DNA of 30,181 nucleotides from Dipetalonema caudispina (GCA_013365325.1 JABVXV010000526.1:1-30181); one strand, 5' to 3'; positions 1 through 11,120 are shown, counted from the stretch's first letter. Made by a program: numbers and translations. The notes: generated by a model not told the origin, from the sequence alone.

Positions 1-147
<147 letters not shown>

Positions 148-2520
148 TTAATTATTATTAATATCATTGCTAATGTCACAATTACTAATTATTATTATTA
201 CGCTTGTTGCGATTGGTCGAGAAATATATGAAAGATTTTTTTCTTAAAAAAACAAAACAGTATGTGTTATTCGATTTAATGCAATATTCATTTAAATATT
301 TTTTGATCAAAAAAAAAAAAAACAAAAATTCGAGATAACCTTTCTGGAATAACTATACTGAAGTATGAATTAAAATGTTAGTGATATATGATCCTGATAA
401 ACATTAATTTATTGTAATTCTTTGAAATTAATAAATGTTCAAATTCTATCAAATAAATGAATCATCTTTTAGCTTAACTCAATTTAATTAGTACCGGAAT
501 AACAAATATTCAAAATGCAATTGAATACTTAAAAATGAAATCAAGATTTATGCTTTTGCCATTTTATCAATCATTCATAAAGTTTTTCAAGCATCCACAA
601 GAAATAATTTTTGAATTATAAAATTAATTTGCAATTTTTTAATCATAAAAGTCAACTTCATTGTCACATTTGCTAAAAGTTTTCAACAAAAGCTAACCTA
701 AACATATCACTTTTTTTTTTCTTCAAATTTGAATTTATATTGACATTTAAAAGAAAAAAAAAAAAAAAACCGAAGAATGTAAAAGACTAAAAATAAGATG
801 GAAGTAGAAAGGTATAACTAACAGTACATACATATATATATGTAAATAACAAAAAAAAAGAAAACGCTATCATTTAATGACAGCGTATTTTATAAAATAA
901 AATGTTGTAAACAAGCATGTAAAGATTATTGTGTGTAAATAAAGAATGGTTTATTTATTTTTAGGCATTCATTCATTTCATGTAACCCTTCAATTCAACT
1001 AATCCTAAATTATGCTAATAAAATCATTTTATTAATGCTTGTAAAATTTAAAATAATAAAAATTTTTTTTTTTTGGACAAAAAAAAATTAACTTTATGAT
1101 GGTGTAAAAACAATTTGATTGGAATAAGTGGAAAACGAAAAGATTGCTAATTAATGAATTTAACTGAAATTTAAATTTGAAATCCAAATTTTGTTTAATT
1201 TATGTTTGTAAAGCATCATTTTGACTTTTCGAATTATGTACATAGCGATAATGAGAAGTAATTTGATTTGAAAATTTCGTTTGATTTCAATTATGAAAAT
1301 ATTGCTATTTGATCAATTACATCTGAAATTTCAATTTAGTTTAATTCTTAACTAAAATATCGGTTTGGCTATGTTACTCTAATTATGAAATAAAATTGAA
1401 GATTTATTCGTACTGAAATTCGCTAAAATTTTTGTTAAAAGAAGAAAGAAAAATCTATTACAAATAGATTAATAACCAACAATTTTTGTTTTTCAAATTT
1501 TAAATTATTGAAATTCATGCCAAATTGATGAAGCTAACATATTCGGTTATATTTTATCTTACTGAAATCATCAATTTTTCGCTGAATTTGTTTCATTCGT
1601 TGGAATTTTTTTTTTTTTTTTGGACAAAAATGTTTAATTTTGAATGAAACTTGTGACAAAAAAAAAAGTTAAAATCGAAAAACACTTTTCATCATTTACT
1701 TAATTGCTGTTGACATTTTCAAATTTCTTTAAAATTAATAATTTTTTCTTTCATTTTTTATAAAAATACTTTTATTTGGGCTTTTATAGGACTGTAAACA
1801 ATTTCTGTAAATGAAAAATATTAGTCTTTACAGTATTTTCAACAAATTTGCAATCATTTTAAGTAAATTTAAGTCTTCTAAATTCAATAGAAATGTGTTT
1901 TCTATCAATTACTGAACGATAATTTGATATATTTATTAAAAAGTAATTATGAATTATCATTCTATATTTATGAACAGTAACATTTTTATTTTCCTTTTCC
2001 TTTTTTGACCAATTATCGCTTACTTTAAATATTTTTATAAAGCGCAATGAGACGCAAAATGTATACTTTTCGATGATAGTTTCACGTTTGCTCCTAATGA
2101 ATACCATAAGTTTAGCTAATTATTCATAGGTTTAATTTAACTTAAATAAGGATGGTAATTGGCTGAAAATTATTTTCTAAACAGGAAGAAATTCAATGAA
2201 TTTCAATTTTATAAAAATTTGACGTGTACTGACAGCTTTTATTTTAATGTTTTTCATTGTTTTTCTCTTATTTTTTGTTAATTTTGCATATTATTTTAGC
2301 TTATTTACTTGAAATTTGTTTCCTTTAGATAAAAGTTTCCTATATTTATTGAAATATTTACATGTTAATTTCACTAGCCTATTAAAATTTCCTTTCATTT
2401 TGACAAAAATCTTCTTTGAATTGATTTTTTCCCACCTGAAATTGAGGAAAAAAGTTTTGAATTGCATTGAAATATTAATTTATTCAAATGTTGCATGCAT
2501 ATTCTGCCGTAACTAATTAT

Positions 2521-2870
2521 TTTAAATTAAACGAAAAAATCAATATTTTGATATTCAGTTAATATCAATTACTCATTATCATTGATTCTCTTAGTCTTCT
2601 TTTCATATCATCAACAAAAATTTTAAAATTATAATAAATCATAAATAAATTGTTATTTTAAATTAAACACAAAAATCAACATTATGAGCCCAATTTTATT
2701 TCTATATTATAGATAGAAACATTGAAATTATAATAAATAATAAATGAATTTAAATTAAACGAGGAAAAATTGATATTTAATTATTAATCATCGTTATTGA
2801 TTATTTCAATACCATTTCTGTATCATCGATTGAAACAATGAAATTTGTAATAAGATGAAAATTTATTTAA
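2521..2870. repeat. Three degenerate copies of a ~90-135 bp direct repeat
   Basis: The 12-mer TTTAAATTAAAC starts at 2521, 2657 and 2749. The first two copies end in a related GAAATTATAATAAAT-type block (near 2625-2650 and 2723-2745), and the third ends in a weaker version near 2840-2860. The copies are diverged and differ in length. I cannot tell whether they derive from a mobile element or from local duplication. Confidence 0.55.
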
Positions 2871-3177
2871 ATGGAAATAGAACGAACATTTCAAACTAAC
2901 AAATAGTAGTGGACAGAAGAAATACATCGTTGTCATACGTAATGACCTCGAAATCATTTATCCAATTCATTGCAATCATTTTCCTCCGTTCATCTGTCCT
3001 ATTAGTCGTTTGTAATTTCATTCCAATAATTTTCACATATATCTATTGCATCATTTTAAATTCCTTCTAATTTCTAGTTTTTAATTATTTAAATCATTTT
3101 AATTACTATTTGATTATTGTGTAATGCTCATGGTTCTTTTTCTACAATAACTTCATTTTATTGCTTCTTTTTTGAAC

Positions 3178-3310
3178 AAACATTTGAAAATTTTTAATTA
3201 ATAAATTTTTAGATTGTGAATTGAATCGATCTTTTGAAACATTTTGAAAAAAAACATTTGAAAATTAATAAGTTTTTTAGATTGTGAATGATGTGAATTG
3301 AATTGAACAT
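3178..3310. repeat. Two-copy ~74-bp direct duplication upstream of daf-36
   Basis: CATTTGAAAA begins at 3181 and again at 3255, and in both copies it is followed by AATTAATAA(A/G)TTTTTTAGATTGTGAA-like sequence and then TGAATTGAAT. The duplication lies about 360-490 bases before the daf-36 start codon, so it falls in the presumed promoter or outron. Confidence 0.6.
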
Positions 3311-3659
3311 GCATTGTTCATTTATTTATGCTTCAAATATTCCATTTTATTTCTTCGTTTTGAAATTATTTTAAAGGGTTTAAATTAATCAACTTTTAAA
3401 TTGTGAAATTAATTGATCCATATATTTTTCATTTTTTTATTTTCTTTTCTCTTAAAAATACATAAATAATTATTAAATTGTACAATTAGGTTAAAAAAAA
3501 GATTTTTTTTTTTTTTGAATAATTAAACTCATAGATGAAATTTATTTTCATTCAAGTTTTATAATGATTTGGTAATTAAAATAAATGATTGTAATATTTC
3601 ATTGGAAGTAATGCAATGAAACGTTTCAAATATTATCAACCCAATATTTTATTAATTTA

Positions 3660-3669
3660 AAATTTCTAG
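3660..3669 (+). promoter_or_regulatory. Candidate trans-splice acceptor at the daf-36 start
   Basis: The sequence AAATTTCTAG ends exactly where the ATG at 3670 begins. A T-rich (C/T)AG directly abutting a start codon is typical of nematode spliced-leader addition. The alternative is an ordinary acceptor for an upstream exon, but I see no such exon in the preceding kilobases. No spliced leader sequence is encoded here. Confidence 0.45.
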
Positions 3670-4202
3670 ATGACCTATTTGCTAAGTGTTGGATTGTGTG
3701 TCCTATTTGCACTTGTTTACTATTGGTTGACAAAACCGCTTAATCGTATTAGACATTTTGGTGATGTTGGCGTATTTGTTGACAAAATGAAGGTATTATA
3801 TATTAGTTCAAAATTAAAAATCAAAAAATTAATTTTGAAATGAATTCTTATCATTCATTTCATCCAAAAATTTGGAAGCTAATAAATTTGATCAAAACCG
3901 ACTTGAAATAGCTTAAATTCTAATCATTAGTATACTATAATTTGCTTCATTTTTAGGTTAAAAAAAAAGAGAGAAGTTCTTAAAGAATTTACGAAAAAAG
4001 TTTTGAAATTTTTAAATAGTTTTGAAAAAAAAAAAAAAATTTTTACGTCAGATAAATAAGCCGTACAAACGGACATTTCTGGAACAATTAAAGAAAGTAC
4101 GCTTCATCGGTAAAATACCACCCGTATATCCAAATGGATGGTTCTGTATCGCTGAATCGAGGCAAATTAAGCTTAAAGAAGTCATGCCAATCATTTTTTT
4201 AG
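3670..4202 (+). other. daf-36: daf-36 exons 1-2: membrane anchor and pre-Rieske segment
   Basis: Exon 1 (3670-3792, 41 codons, ends in phase 0) encodes a hydrophobic helix followed by a [13 protein letters not shown] stretch, consistent with an ER-anchored protein facing the cytosol. Exon 2 (4052-4202) begins after TTTTACGTCAG and ends in phase 1. It carries the [14 protein letters not shown] block that precedes the Rieske fold in this family. The 259-base intron between them is in phase 0. The open frame extends upstream of 4052 through a lysine-coding poly(A) run, but that part is intron. Confidence 0.85.
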
Positions 4203-7200
4203 GTTTCTTATTATTTTTTTAAACAGTCCTTATATTTATCACTATGATTATCAGTATCATTATTATTATTATTGCTATATTATAATTGGTAATATTTTAA
4301 TTATAATTATAATTAAAGCTGTTAAAGTTAATTTTAAATAAGATTACAATTGCAGTATGCTTTAATCATTTGTGTTCAAACAATTCAATATTTGTATTTA
4401 AATAGCTTTAGTATTTGTAATTTCGATATTTATAATTTATGCATAAATTATATGTATGTCACAAAGAATCATTTAAATCTATCTTTGAAAAAAAAAAAAA
4501 ACAAAAGAAATTTGAAATCGTTGAATATATTTTGAAGCAAAATTTGTACGGCTTAAATTTAAAATCTTATCTGAAACATTGTAGTAATTCCTAATGTTTC
4601 AAATAACGTCACCAATTAGTTGAATTTTGATAAAGTTGTATTATTACTAAATCTTTTAGCAATCAATAAAGAACTAATTTTTTAAAATTTATTATCTAAT
4701 CATATTTTTGAGATTGCATGCATTACTGAAACAATAAGCTCATATTTATTGTTCAAACAATAAGCTCATATTGATCACTTAAACGACAAGTTCATGGAAA
4801 TATGCTATTTTGTTGTTACATAAAGCAATTGATACAATAATTTTTTATTTTTAATTTTTATATATGTTAGCAACAATGATTTTTTCTTATTTTTTATCTT
4901 TTATACAGGACAACAATTAACATTACTCCGATCCGAAACCGGAAAAGTATACTTGATCAGTTCGTATTGTCCACATTTGGGTGCAAATTTTAGTGTTGGA
5001 GGACGTGTTGTCAACGATAATTGTATACAGGTGAATTTATTGAAATAAAATAAATATTGATTGATATAAATACAATTTGCCGAAAATTATTTCCTTAGCT
5101 ATCAGAATGAATAACAAATAATAAATAATTGAGAATGAAAAGGGATACAACAGAAAAATGACCATTAAAATAATATTCTAATATAGCAATCACATTTATT
5201 GCGAAAAATTTTTCCCTACCGTAACTTTTTAAAATGTAAAAAATATAATAGGTTGATTTTTAAATATCGTAAAGGTTAAGGTTTAAATTAAATGATGTAT
5301 AGTGGAATAGTTTCATTTTGCATAAATCTATCAAGAAAAGACGAAGGGAAAGTCAGTAATAAAAATAATATTAAATGAAATGCTCAAAAAATACGTTTTT
5401 TTTTTTTTATCAAAAATGTTAATTTTTATTTTTATTTTTTTGAGAAAAAATAAAACGATAGAATAACTTAAAATAATAGTAAGTTGATAATATTAAAATA
5501 AAGAAAAAAAGAGCATTTGAAATTTATAATGGTTTTAAGAATAAAAAAATAGTTTCATTTTACTGAAATTATTGTTAAAAAAAAAAAAAAAAAGTAAAAT
5601 GTTTTAGATATTTGTTATTATAAGATATGAATAAAAATTGTTGTAATTTAATCAATAAGTAATTTTATGTAATATTATTCAAACGATTAATCTTTATGAA
5701 TTTTCACTTTATTAATTTCTCTTCCAAATATAAATATATTTTATGTATTATTCCATTTAAATAGTAATACGTATAAATTACAATTATTAATTTTAGTGTC
5801 CATTTCATGGATGGATTTTCAACGCAGAAACAGGCAGTTGCATACGTATTCCATATGAAACAAATAATACAATACCGGAACAAGCAAAAGTATCAACTTG
5901 GCCAGTGATTGAAAAAAATATGCATATTTATGTTTGGTAAATTAATTTATAAATTTCATTAATGTAATCTAATTTATATTGTAATTGATGATAGCTTATT
6001 TTCTTAGAAATAATACATAGAAAAATTAATAAATAAATGATTTTTTTTTTGATTTTTTTAAATTAGGTATCATTGTGATGGGAAAGATCCAGAATGGGAA
6101 ATTCCGGATGTGGATGAAATTATTAATGGTGAATGGGAGTATAAAGGTCGAACAGAACATGAAATTAATTGTCATATTCAAGAAATACCAGAGAATGGTG
6201 CTGATATTGCACATTTAAACTATTTACATTTAGCTGGTGTAAACAATGGTTCGTTTATTTCTCATTCAATTTTTGCTTCTTCGTTTGTAATTGTTATTTT
6301 GTTAAAGGATAAAATTAGTTGTAAATATAATTTTTATTACATAAAATATGTAAATTAGAGAGGTGAATCACTTCATTTTATCTTTAGTATAATTTAATTG
6401 AATTTTTTCAATTCTATATAAATTATTTACAATATATGATGAAAATTTTTTATTATTTATAATATTGAAGAAAAAAAGAGATTTCTTTTTTCGTAATATG
6501 TGAATTTCTTAATTGTGAAATAATGAAGTTAAGCTTAATGAATTGAATAAAACGTGTAAATCGGATGCTTAGGTAATGATATTACCAAAATTGAAATGGA
6601 AAATTTGGAACCAACAATACGGCATGTTTGGAATGGTCGTTGGGAGCAACAACCGGAACCGGATAAACATATTGGTGTGATGTATTTGAAACAGGTCATG
6701 ACTATCATGAAAATACCAATACCATTGACGTATAGCGATTTGCAAGCTCGACAGGTTATTGCCGAACTAAAGACTTTTCGGTACTTGAGTTCGTGGAGAT
6801 TTCTGATCACATAACAACGAATATTCTAAAATAATTAAACCAGTATTTTTTATTTCAAACAGAATTTGGAATTGTAATTGGAAAAAAAAATGAGCTCATA
6901 TTTTTTTTTTTTACTTTTTGATAAAATTTAAATTTTAAACATTTATTATGAAATTTATTTTTTGGAAAACAGCATTTATTGTTTGAAACATAACTTGGTA
7001 TTATTATTATTATCGTTATTATTATTATTGTTATTATTATTATTCGTTTAAAAAACAAAAAATTAGATAATATTTTTTGTTAATGTTTTAAACATTTATT
7101 TCGAAATTCAATCTTTACTTAAATTCTAGCAAAAAAAAAAAAAAAAATTTTTTTCAAACTTAATCAAATCATTCGCAATAATTTTTATTTAAAAAATTGT

Positions 7201-8208
7201 ACAGTTTGAATGATTTATAACCAGTCATTATCATTTGAATCAGTGATACTAAACTTTTTATGATAAGTAGATGAGATGCTAAATTTCTTTCCATTTCATT
7301 TCAAACCATTTCTTTTTTTGAATCTAATAATAGGTTTTATTGTCAATAGGATAAGTAATATTAAAGGAAAAAAAAAGAAAAAAAAAAAACACAAAGGGAA
7401 GATCGAAAAACATCTATCGATGTAAAATAATTTAATTTATAAAATTTAATAATTTTACTTTAAATTTAACAAATTTTACCTTAAAATAATTCAAGTTTAA
7501 ATTATACATTTTTTTTTCTTTAATTTTAACCAGAAAATAGTTAAGATTATTTCATACCTTTCATTTTATTCATTTATGCTTATTATCACTAAGAGTTTTG
7601 TAAATGTTATAGATAGGCCCAGGTATTGTTTACATGATGTTTGATTTTGGTTGGCTTGGCCGTGGCATTGTTTTACAACATATTACGCCTGAGGAACCGT
7701 TAATACAACGTGCACGTTTTGTAATGTACTCAAATCTTCCGAAATTATATGCTAATTTCTTCTTAATTTGTGAAGCGATTCATGTAAGTTAATTTGTTTG
7801 CATACTTTTTTTTTTTTTTTTTTTTTTTTTTTGGAAAATACAGCTGTTATATTAAATTTCTTTTCTTCGAAGAATAAAAGTTATGAAAAAAAAAAAAAAT
7901 TAAAATTTAAGATTAATCAGAAGGAAATAACAATTTAATGAAATGAAAAGTTATAAAAGTGTAATTAGAAAGAATAATCTTTAATTATTCTTTTTTTTTT
8001 TTTTTTACCATTTTTTAAATTTCAGTTTGAACGGGATATTTACATTTGGAATCATAAATGTTATGTTAAACGACCTCTGCTAACAAAAAATGATGGTCCA
8101 ATTTTAAAACATCGACGTTGGTACAATCAATTTTACGCCGATAATAGTCCACGTTTGGAATCGAATGGTACGCTTAGCAATGAAGTGAAATCAATTTTTG
8201 ATTGGTGA
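3670..8208 (+). CDS. daf-36: Cholesterol 7-desaturase, Rieske oxygenase of the DAF-36/Neverland family
   Basis: Family members convert cholesterol to 7-dehydrocholesterol, the entry step to dafachronic acids in nematodes and ecdysteroids in insects. My model has eight exons: 3670-3792, 4052-4202, 4909-5030, 5797-5936, 6067-6248, 6573-6754, 7613-7783 and 8026-8208. They join in frame to 417 residues, close to the usual ~430. Visible features are an N-terminal hydrophobic segment (about 2-20), Rieske ligands C112, H114, C133 and H136, and a mononuclear iron site D225-x2-H228-x4-H233 in an [12 protein letters not shown] context. D361 in [10 protein letters not shown] is a candidate third iron ligand, by analogy with bacterial KshA. 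The start is the first ATG after an acceptor-like TAG. All introns are GT..AG; the exon 5 donor is ambiguous by 12 bases. There are no internal stops, so I read it as an intact gene. The family call is secure; the symbol follows C. elegans naming. Confidence 0.93.
4729..4806. repeat. Three tandem 26-bp repeats inside daf-36 intron 2
   Basis: Copies begin at 4729, 4755 and 4781. The first two share AAACAATAAGCTCATATT exactly and the third is diverged (AAACGACAAGTTCAT). The spacing is 26 bases both times. They lie in intron 2 (4203-4908) with no coding role. Confidence 0.75.
4909..5936 (+). other. daf-36: daf-36 exons 3-4: Rieske [2Fe-2S] domain
   Basis: Exon 3 (4909-5030) encodes residues 92-132 with [16 protein letters not shown]; exon 4 (5797-5936) encodes residues 133-179, beginning CPFHGW. 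The intron (5031-5796) falls in phase 0 directly between the two halves of the iron-sulfur site, so the C-x-H and C-x2-H ligand pairs are in separate exons, 18 residues apart. Each pair binds one iron of the cluster that passes electrons to the catalytic iron. Exon 4 ends in phase 2 within a Trp codon. Confidence 0.92.
6067..8208 (+). other. daf-36: daf-36 exons 5-8: catalytic non-haem iron domain
   Basis: Exon 5 (6067-6248) has the 2-His-1-carboxylate core [13 protein letters not shown]. Exon 6 (6573-6754) continues with a NDITKIEME stretch and [17 protein letters not shown]. Exon 7 (7613-7783) starts [14 protein letters not shown], and exon 8 (8026-8208) starts [11 protein letters not shown] and ends SIFDW followed by TGA. 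The last exon resembles the C-terminal IWNHK..KP block of Neverland-type enzymes. Introns 5, 6 and 7 are 324, 858 and 242 bases; intron 6 contains an ATT/TTA microsatellite near 6999-7045. Confidence 0.88.
6999..7045. repeat. ATT trinucleotide microsatellite in daf-36 intron 6
   Basis: A run of TTATTATTATTATCGTTATTATT type, interrupted by one CG and one G. It is intronic. Confidence 0.85.
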
Positions 8209-8253
8209 TTTGAAATTTTAAACAAGAATAAGTTTTTCGTTTTCTTTAATTCA

Positions 8254-8259
8254 AATAAA
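8254..8259 (+). promoter_or_regulatory. Candidate poly(A) signal of daf-36
   Basis: The first AATAAA after the TGA at 8206-8208 lies 46 bases downstream, followed by T-rich sequence. This gives a short 3' UTR of about 60-80 bases, normal for a nematode gene. Other AATAAA hexamers occur further on but are less well placed. Confidence 0.55.
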
Positions 8260-9410
8260 ATTTGGATATTGTTATATTTTTAAAATTTAACTTTGTTATT
8301 GCAGCATTTAATGCTGAATCATTGATTTGTTTGTCTTTTTATTCGTTCAAGTTGAACAAATATATCAATCATACACTAAAATACCATAATATGTCAACAT
8401 GTTACTTATGAATTGTCATAAAAAAAAAAAAAAAAAAAAAAGAAAGAAAGAAAATTAGGCAGCAATGAATTTCACATTAAAATTTTTACAAATTATTCAT
8501 TTTATCTCATTTTTTTTAGTGTTTAATATGTTCAATTTTTATGCGTTCAACTTTTACGAAAAAAAAAAAAAAAAAAAAACTTTGCTTTTCTTTTCGTCTC
8601 TTTTTTTTTCAATTAAATAATTTTACATTTTATTATTTCATAGTATATCTTCATGAATTTTCATGTTTATATACATTCGTTAAATAAATAAGTAATGAGG
8701 AAAATTTTTGCGATTTCAAATTTTCAATAAATATTTTTCAAAAATATTTGAAATAAGAAATATTCATGTAATGTTATCGTAATATATGATATTGTGAAAT
8801 TTTAATATATACAAATGTTAGGAATATATTCATACTGTAATGTAAAAGAAATTCATGGAGGGAAGGAAAAAAGAGTAGAAAGAAATATAATATTGAAGAG
8901 AATGATAAAAAAATATAGTATGAAGAGTGAATGATAAAATGATTGTTATTGATATGGAAAAGAATTCATGGAAAGATATATATAATCTAATGAGAAATAT
9001 GAAAATTATGAAAAGAAAAATGTAAAAACAAAAAAAAAAAAAAAAAAAAAAGAATGATGTAATTAAGAATGATATAATTTCTAATAGATTGTATCATAAT
9101 TGTGATAAATCAGAAAATGAATTATGATAAAAAGAAGCAATCTGGAATGATTATAATTATGATCAAAGATGGGAAAAAAAAAAGAAAAAAAAAAAAAAAA
9201 AAACAATAGGTAAATCTCAAATTATTTTTTTTACTACAACTTGTAATGATAAACAGGAAAAAATAATCGAAAAATACATTAAAATTTCAATTTAATTTGA
9301 AAATATTTTCATTGTTATATGATTAATGATAAAAATTATGATAATTCAAAATTATATTTTATAATAATTATCATATTTGGATAAAATGATTGAATTATTT
9401 AGCTTTTAAA
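8260..9410. other. Intergenic sequence with poly(A) tracts
   Basis: I see no coding potential. It is AT-rich sequence with several poly(A) runs of about 17-22 bases (near 8420-8440, 8560-8579, 9030-9050 and 9182-9203) and A/G-rich stretches on the + strand. No RNA gene was recognised. Confidence 0.6.
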
Positions 9411-9419
9411 TTTTTCATC

Positions 9420-9610
9420 ATTTACATTTATTTCTTCCCTTTTCTCGTCCCTTGCAAATTTTTGAAAATGAAATGACTTCTATGCTACATACCCGCTTCT
9501 TCGTCCTTCCCGAGGAAACATTCCACGCATACCAATTGAACGAGGACTGATTGACACCACCAACAATTACACCAACAGATGACGATAGCACAACAACGAT
9601 CAGCACTTAC
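9420..9610. other. Island of ordinary base complexity in the intergenic gap
   Basis: About 190 bases here have clearly higher G+C and complexity than the repeats on either side. The + strand has a short open frame at 9473-9550 (25 codons plus TGA, starting MTSMLHTRFFVLPEE). The frame is open for a further ~20 codons upstream of its ATG but shows no acceptor there. I recognise no protein family. It could be a regulatory element, a non-coding RNA, or the remnant of an exon. Confidence 0.35.
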
Positions 9611-9658
9611 TACCACTTTTCAACATCTAATCTCTTTTCTCTTATTCGTTATTTCATA

Positions 9659-9830
9659 CTTTTCAATTTCTTTTCTTCTTCTTCCTCTCTTTCATCTTTT
9701 TTTCTTCCTTTCTCTTCTCTTTCTTTCTCTCTCTCCCTCTCCCTCTCACATACATAAAAAGAGAGACAGGCATAGAGATAGAGAGAGAGAGAGAGAAAGA
9801 GAGAGAAAAAAATTTTTTTTTTTTTTTTTT
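9659..9830. repeat. CT-rich block followed by GA-rich block (imperfect inverted repeat)
   Basis: A pyrimidine run (TTTC and CTCT motifs, to about 9748) is followed after a short ACATACATAAAA spacer by a purine run (AGAGAGA, about 9760-9808) and then by poly(T). The two halves are complementary enough to fold into a GA/CT hairpin. The open frames across it code for Ser/Leu or Arg/Glu repeats and are not genes. Confidence 0.8.
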
Positions 9831-9889
9831 TTTTGCAAATTTGATCTCAATAAAAATAGGAAAATAATTTAAAAAAGAAAAACCACAGT

Positions 9890-10026
9890 ACATATCATAC
9901 GAACATACACAACATACACATACATACATACATACATACATACATACATACACACATACATACACAAACATATATAACACACACATACATACATACATAC
10001 ATATGTACACACAATACATACATACA
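9890..10026. repeat. CATA tetranucleotide microsatellite
   Basis: ACATACATACATA repeats with interspersed CACA segments. The open frame on the minus strand through it (Tyr/Val/Cys/Met repeats) is an artefact of the repeat. Confidence 0.9.
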
Positions 10027-10950
10027 TTTCAGCAATAAAAGGTTTTATCGTGTTTAAAACGTGATAGTATTATCTGTGTAATAATGTTTTGTGATATTTA
10101 TAGAATACGTTACGTACGTAAGTAATTTGCGTGTCATAGTTCATTTCATGATAAATAAATAATGTTTGTTATTTATGTTTTACATAAGTTCCTGATTAAC
10201 ATCATGACCTTTTTTATTCATAACTATCTAAGGGATGAAATTTTAGGTTGAGAAATTTTGACGTATCATAATGTATGACATGATAAGAGAGAGTTAATAA
10301 TAGGAGAAGTTGAAAAATTCGTTATTCCATGTTAAACATAAATAAAAAAAAAAAAAAATATCTTTCAAATGTATCCATTTAAAAAAAAAATTAAACTATT
10401 AGTTTGTTTCTTTTCTCTCTCATTCTTTTCCTCTTTCTTTCTTTCTCTCTACCCTTCTCTATCCTTTTTGTAACTTTTTTTTTTTCTCTCTCTCAAATAT
10501 TTTCTAAAATAAAAATTTATATCCTTCACACAATACATTTGATAATGAAGGATATATATCTAATGATGAAAAAGTTAAATTAATTAAAGATTTTTTTCTT
10601 TCTTTTCTTATTTTCAATATTATTAATTAAAATTATTGGCTATGAAAAGTAAAAGAAAAAAAAAAAAAAAAAAAAAAAGTAATACCAAAAATAATTGGTT
10701 GAAAGTAAAAGATATTTGTAAAAATGTCTTTATTTATTTGAGATAAAAAAATAAATTTGTTTGAGGAATGATTTTTGAAAATAAATTTCTCTTCCTCTTT
10801 TAATTTTTCATTCTATATTTCACCATATCGTCATTATGTATGAAAAAAAAAAAAAAAAGAATATCGTAAATTTGTAATATTCCATAAAAAAAAAATAAAG
10901 TCAATATGAAATTTTGTCAGGTTAGGTGAAAAATTTACATGAATTATTAA
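10027..10950. other. Intergenic sequence without a recognised gene
   Basis: This is AT-rich sequence with CT-rich stretches at about 10410-10495 and poly(A) runs near 10655-10678 and 10843-10858. It contains a perfect 12-bp palindrome TTACGTACGTAA at 10110-10121. I see no coding sequence. Confidence 0.6.
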
Positions 10951-10954
10951 TATT

Positions 10955-10956
10955 AT

Positions 10957-11041
<85 letters not shown>

Positions 11042-11120
11042 TCTCATTATTATCACCATTATCATTTTCACTATCATTATCATTGCCATTATCATTACCT
11101 ATTATCATTATTATTTAGTA
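10955..11120. repeat. ATT trinucleotide microsatellite with degenerate ATC/ATT tail
   Basis: ATT repeats are pure from about 10960 to 11040, then degrade into TCATTATCACCATTATCATT-type sequence. The poly-isoleucine open frame across it is not a gene. Confidence 0.95.

Larger units (their letters stand above)
148..3669. other. Non-coding 5' flank of the daf-36 gene
   Basis: No open frame here looks like protein and I recognise no RNA gene. The sequence is AT-rich with poly(A)/poly(T) runs. It contains two sets of old degenerate direct repeats (2521-2870 and 3178-3310), listed separately. The last few hundred bases before 3670 should contain the promoter and, if the transcript is trans-spliced, the outron, but I cannot point to a specific promoter element. 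Confidence 0.6.

Noticed and set aside
4022..4051. Lysine-rich extension of daf-36 exon 2
   Set aside because: A poly(A) tract precedes a TTTTACGTCAG acceptor, and exon 1 joins in phase at 4052, so this is intron.
6535..6814. Minus-strand and extended plus-strand frames at daf-36 exon 6
   Set aside because: They are shadows of the exon; the plus frame reads past the donor at 6755 into intron.
3670..8208. Bacterial or endosymbiont origin of the Rieske oxygenase
   Set aside because: The gene has seven spliceosomal introns, an N-terminal membrane segment and the animal DAF-36/Neverland signature, so it is a native animal gene.
9663..10019. Minus-strand 118-codon open frame
   Set aside because: It spans CATA, GA and poly(A) repeats; the product is Tyr/Val/Cys and Lys/Arg/Glu repeats with no domain.
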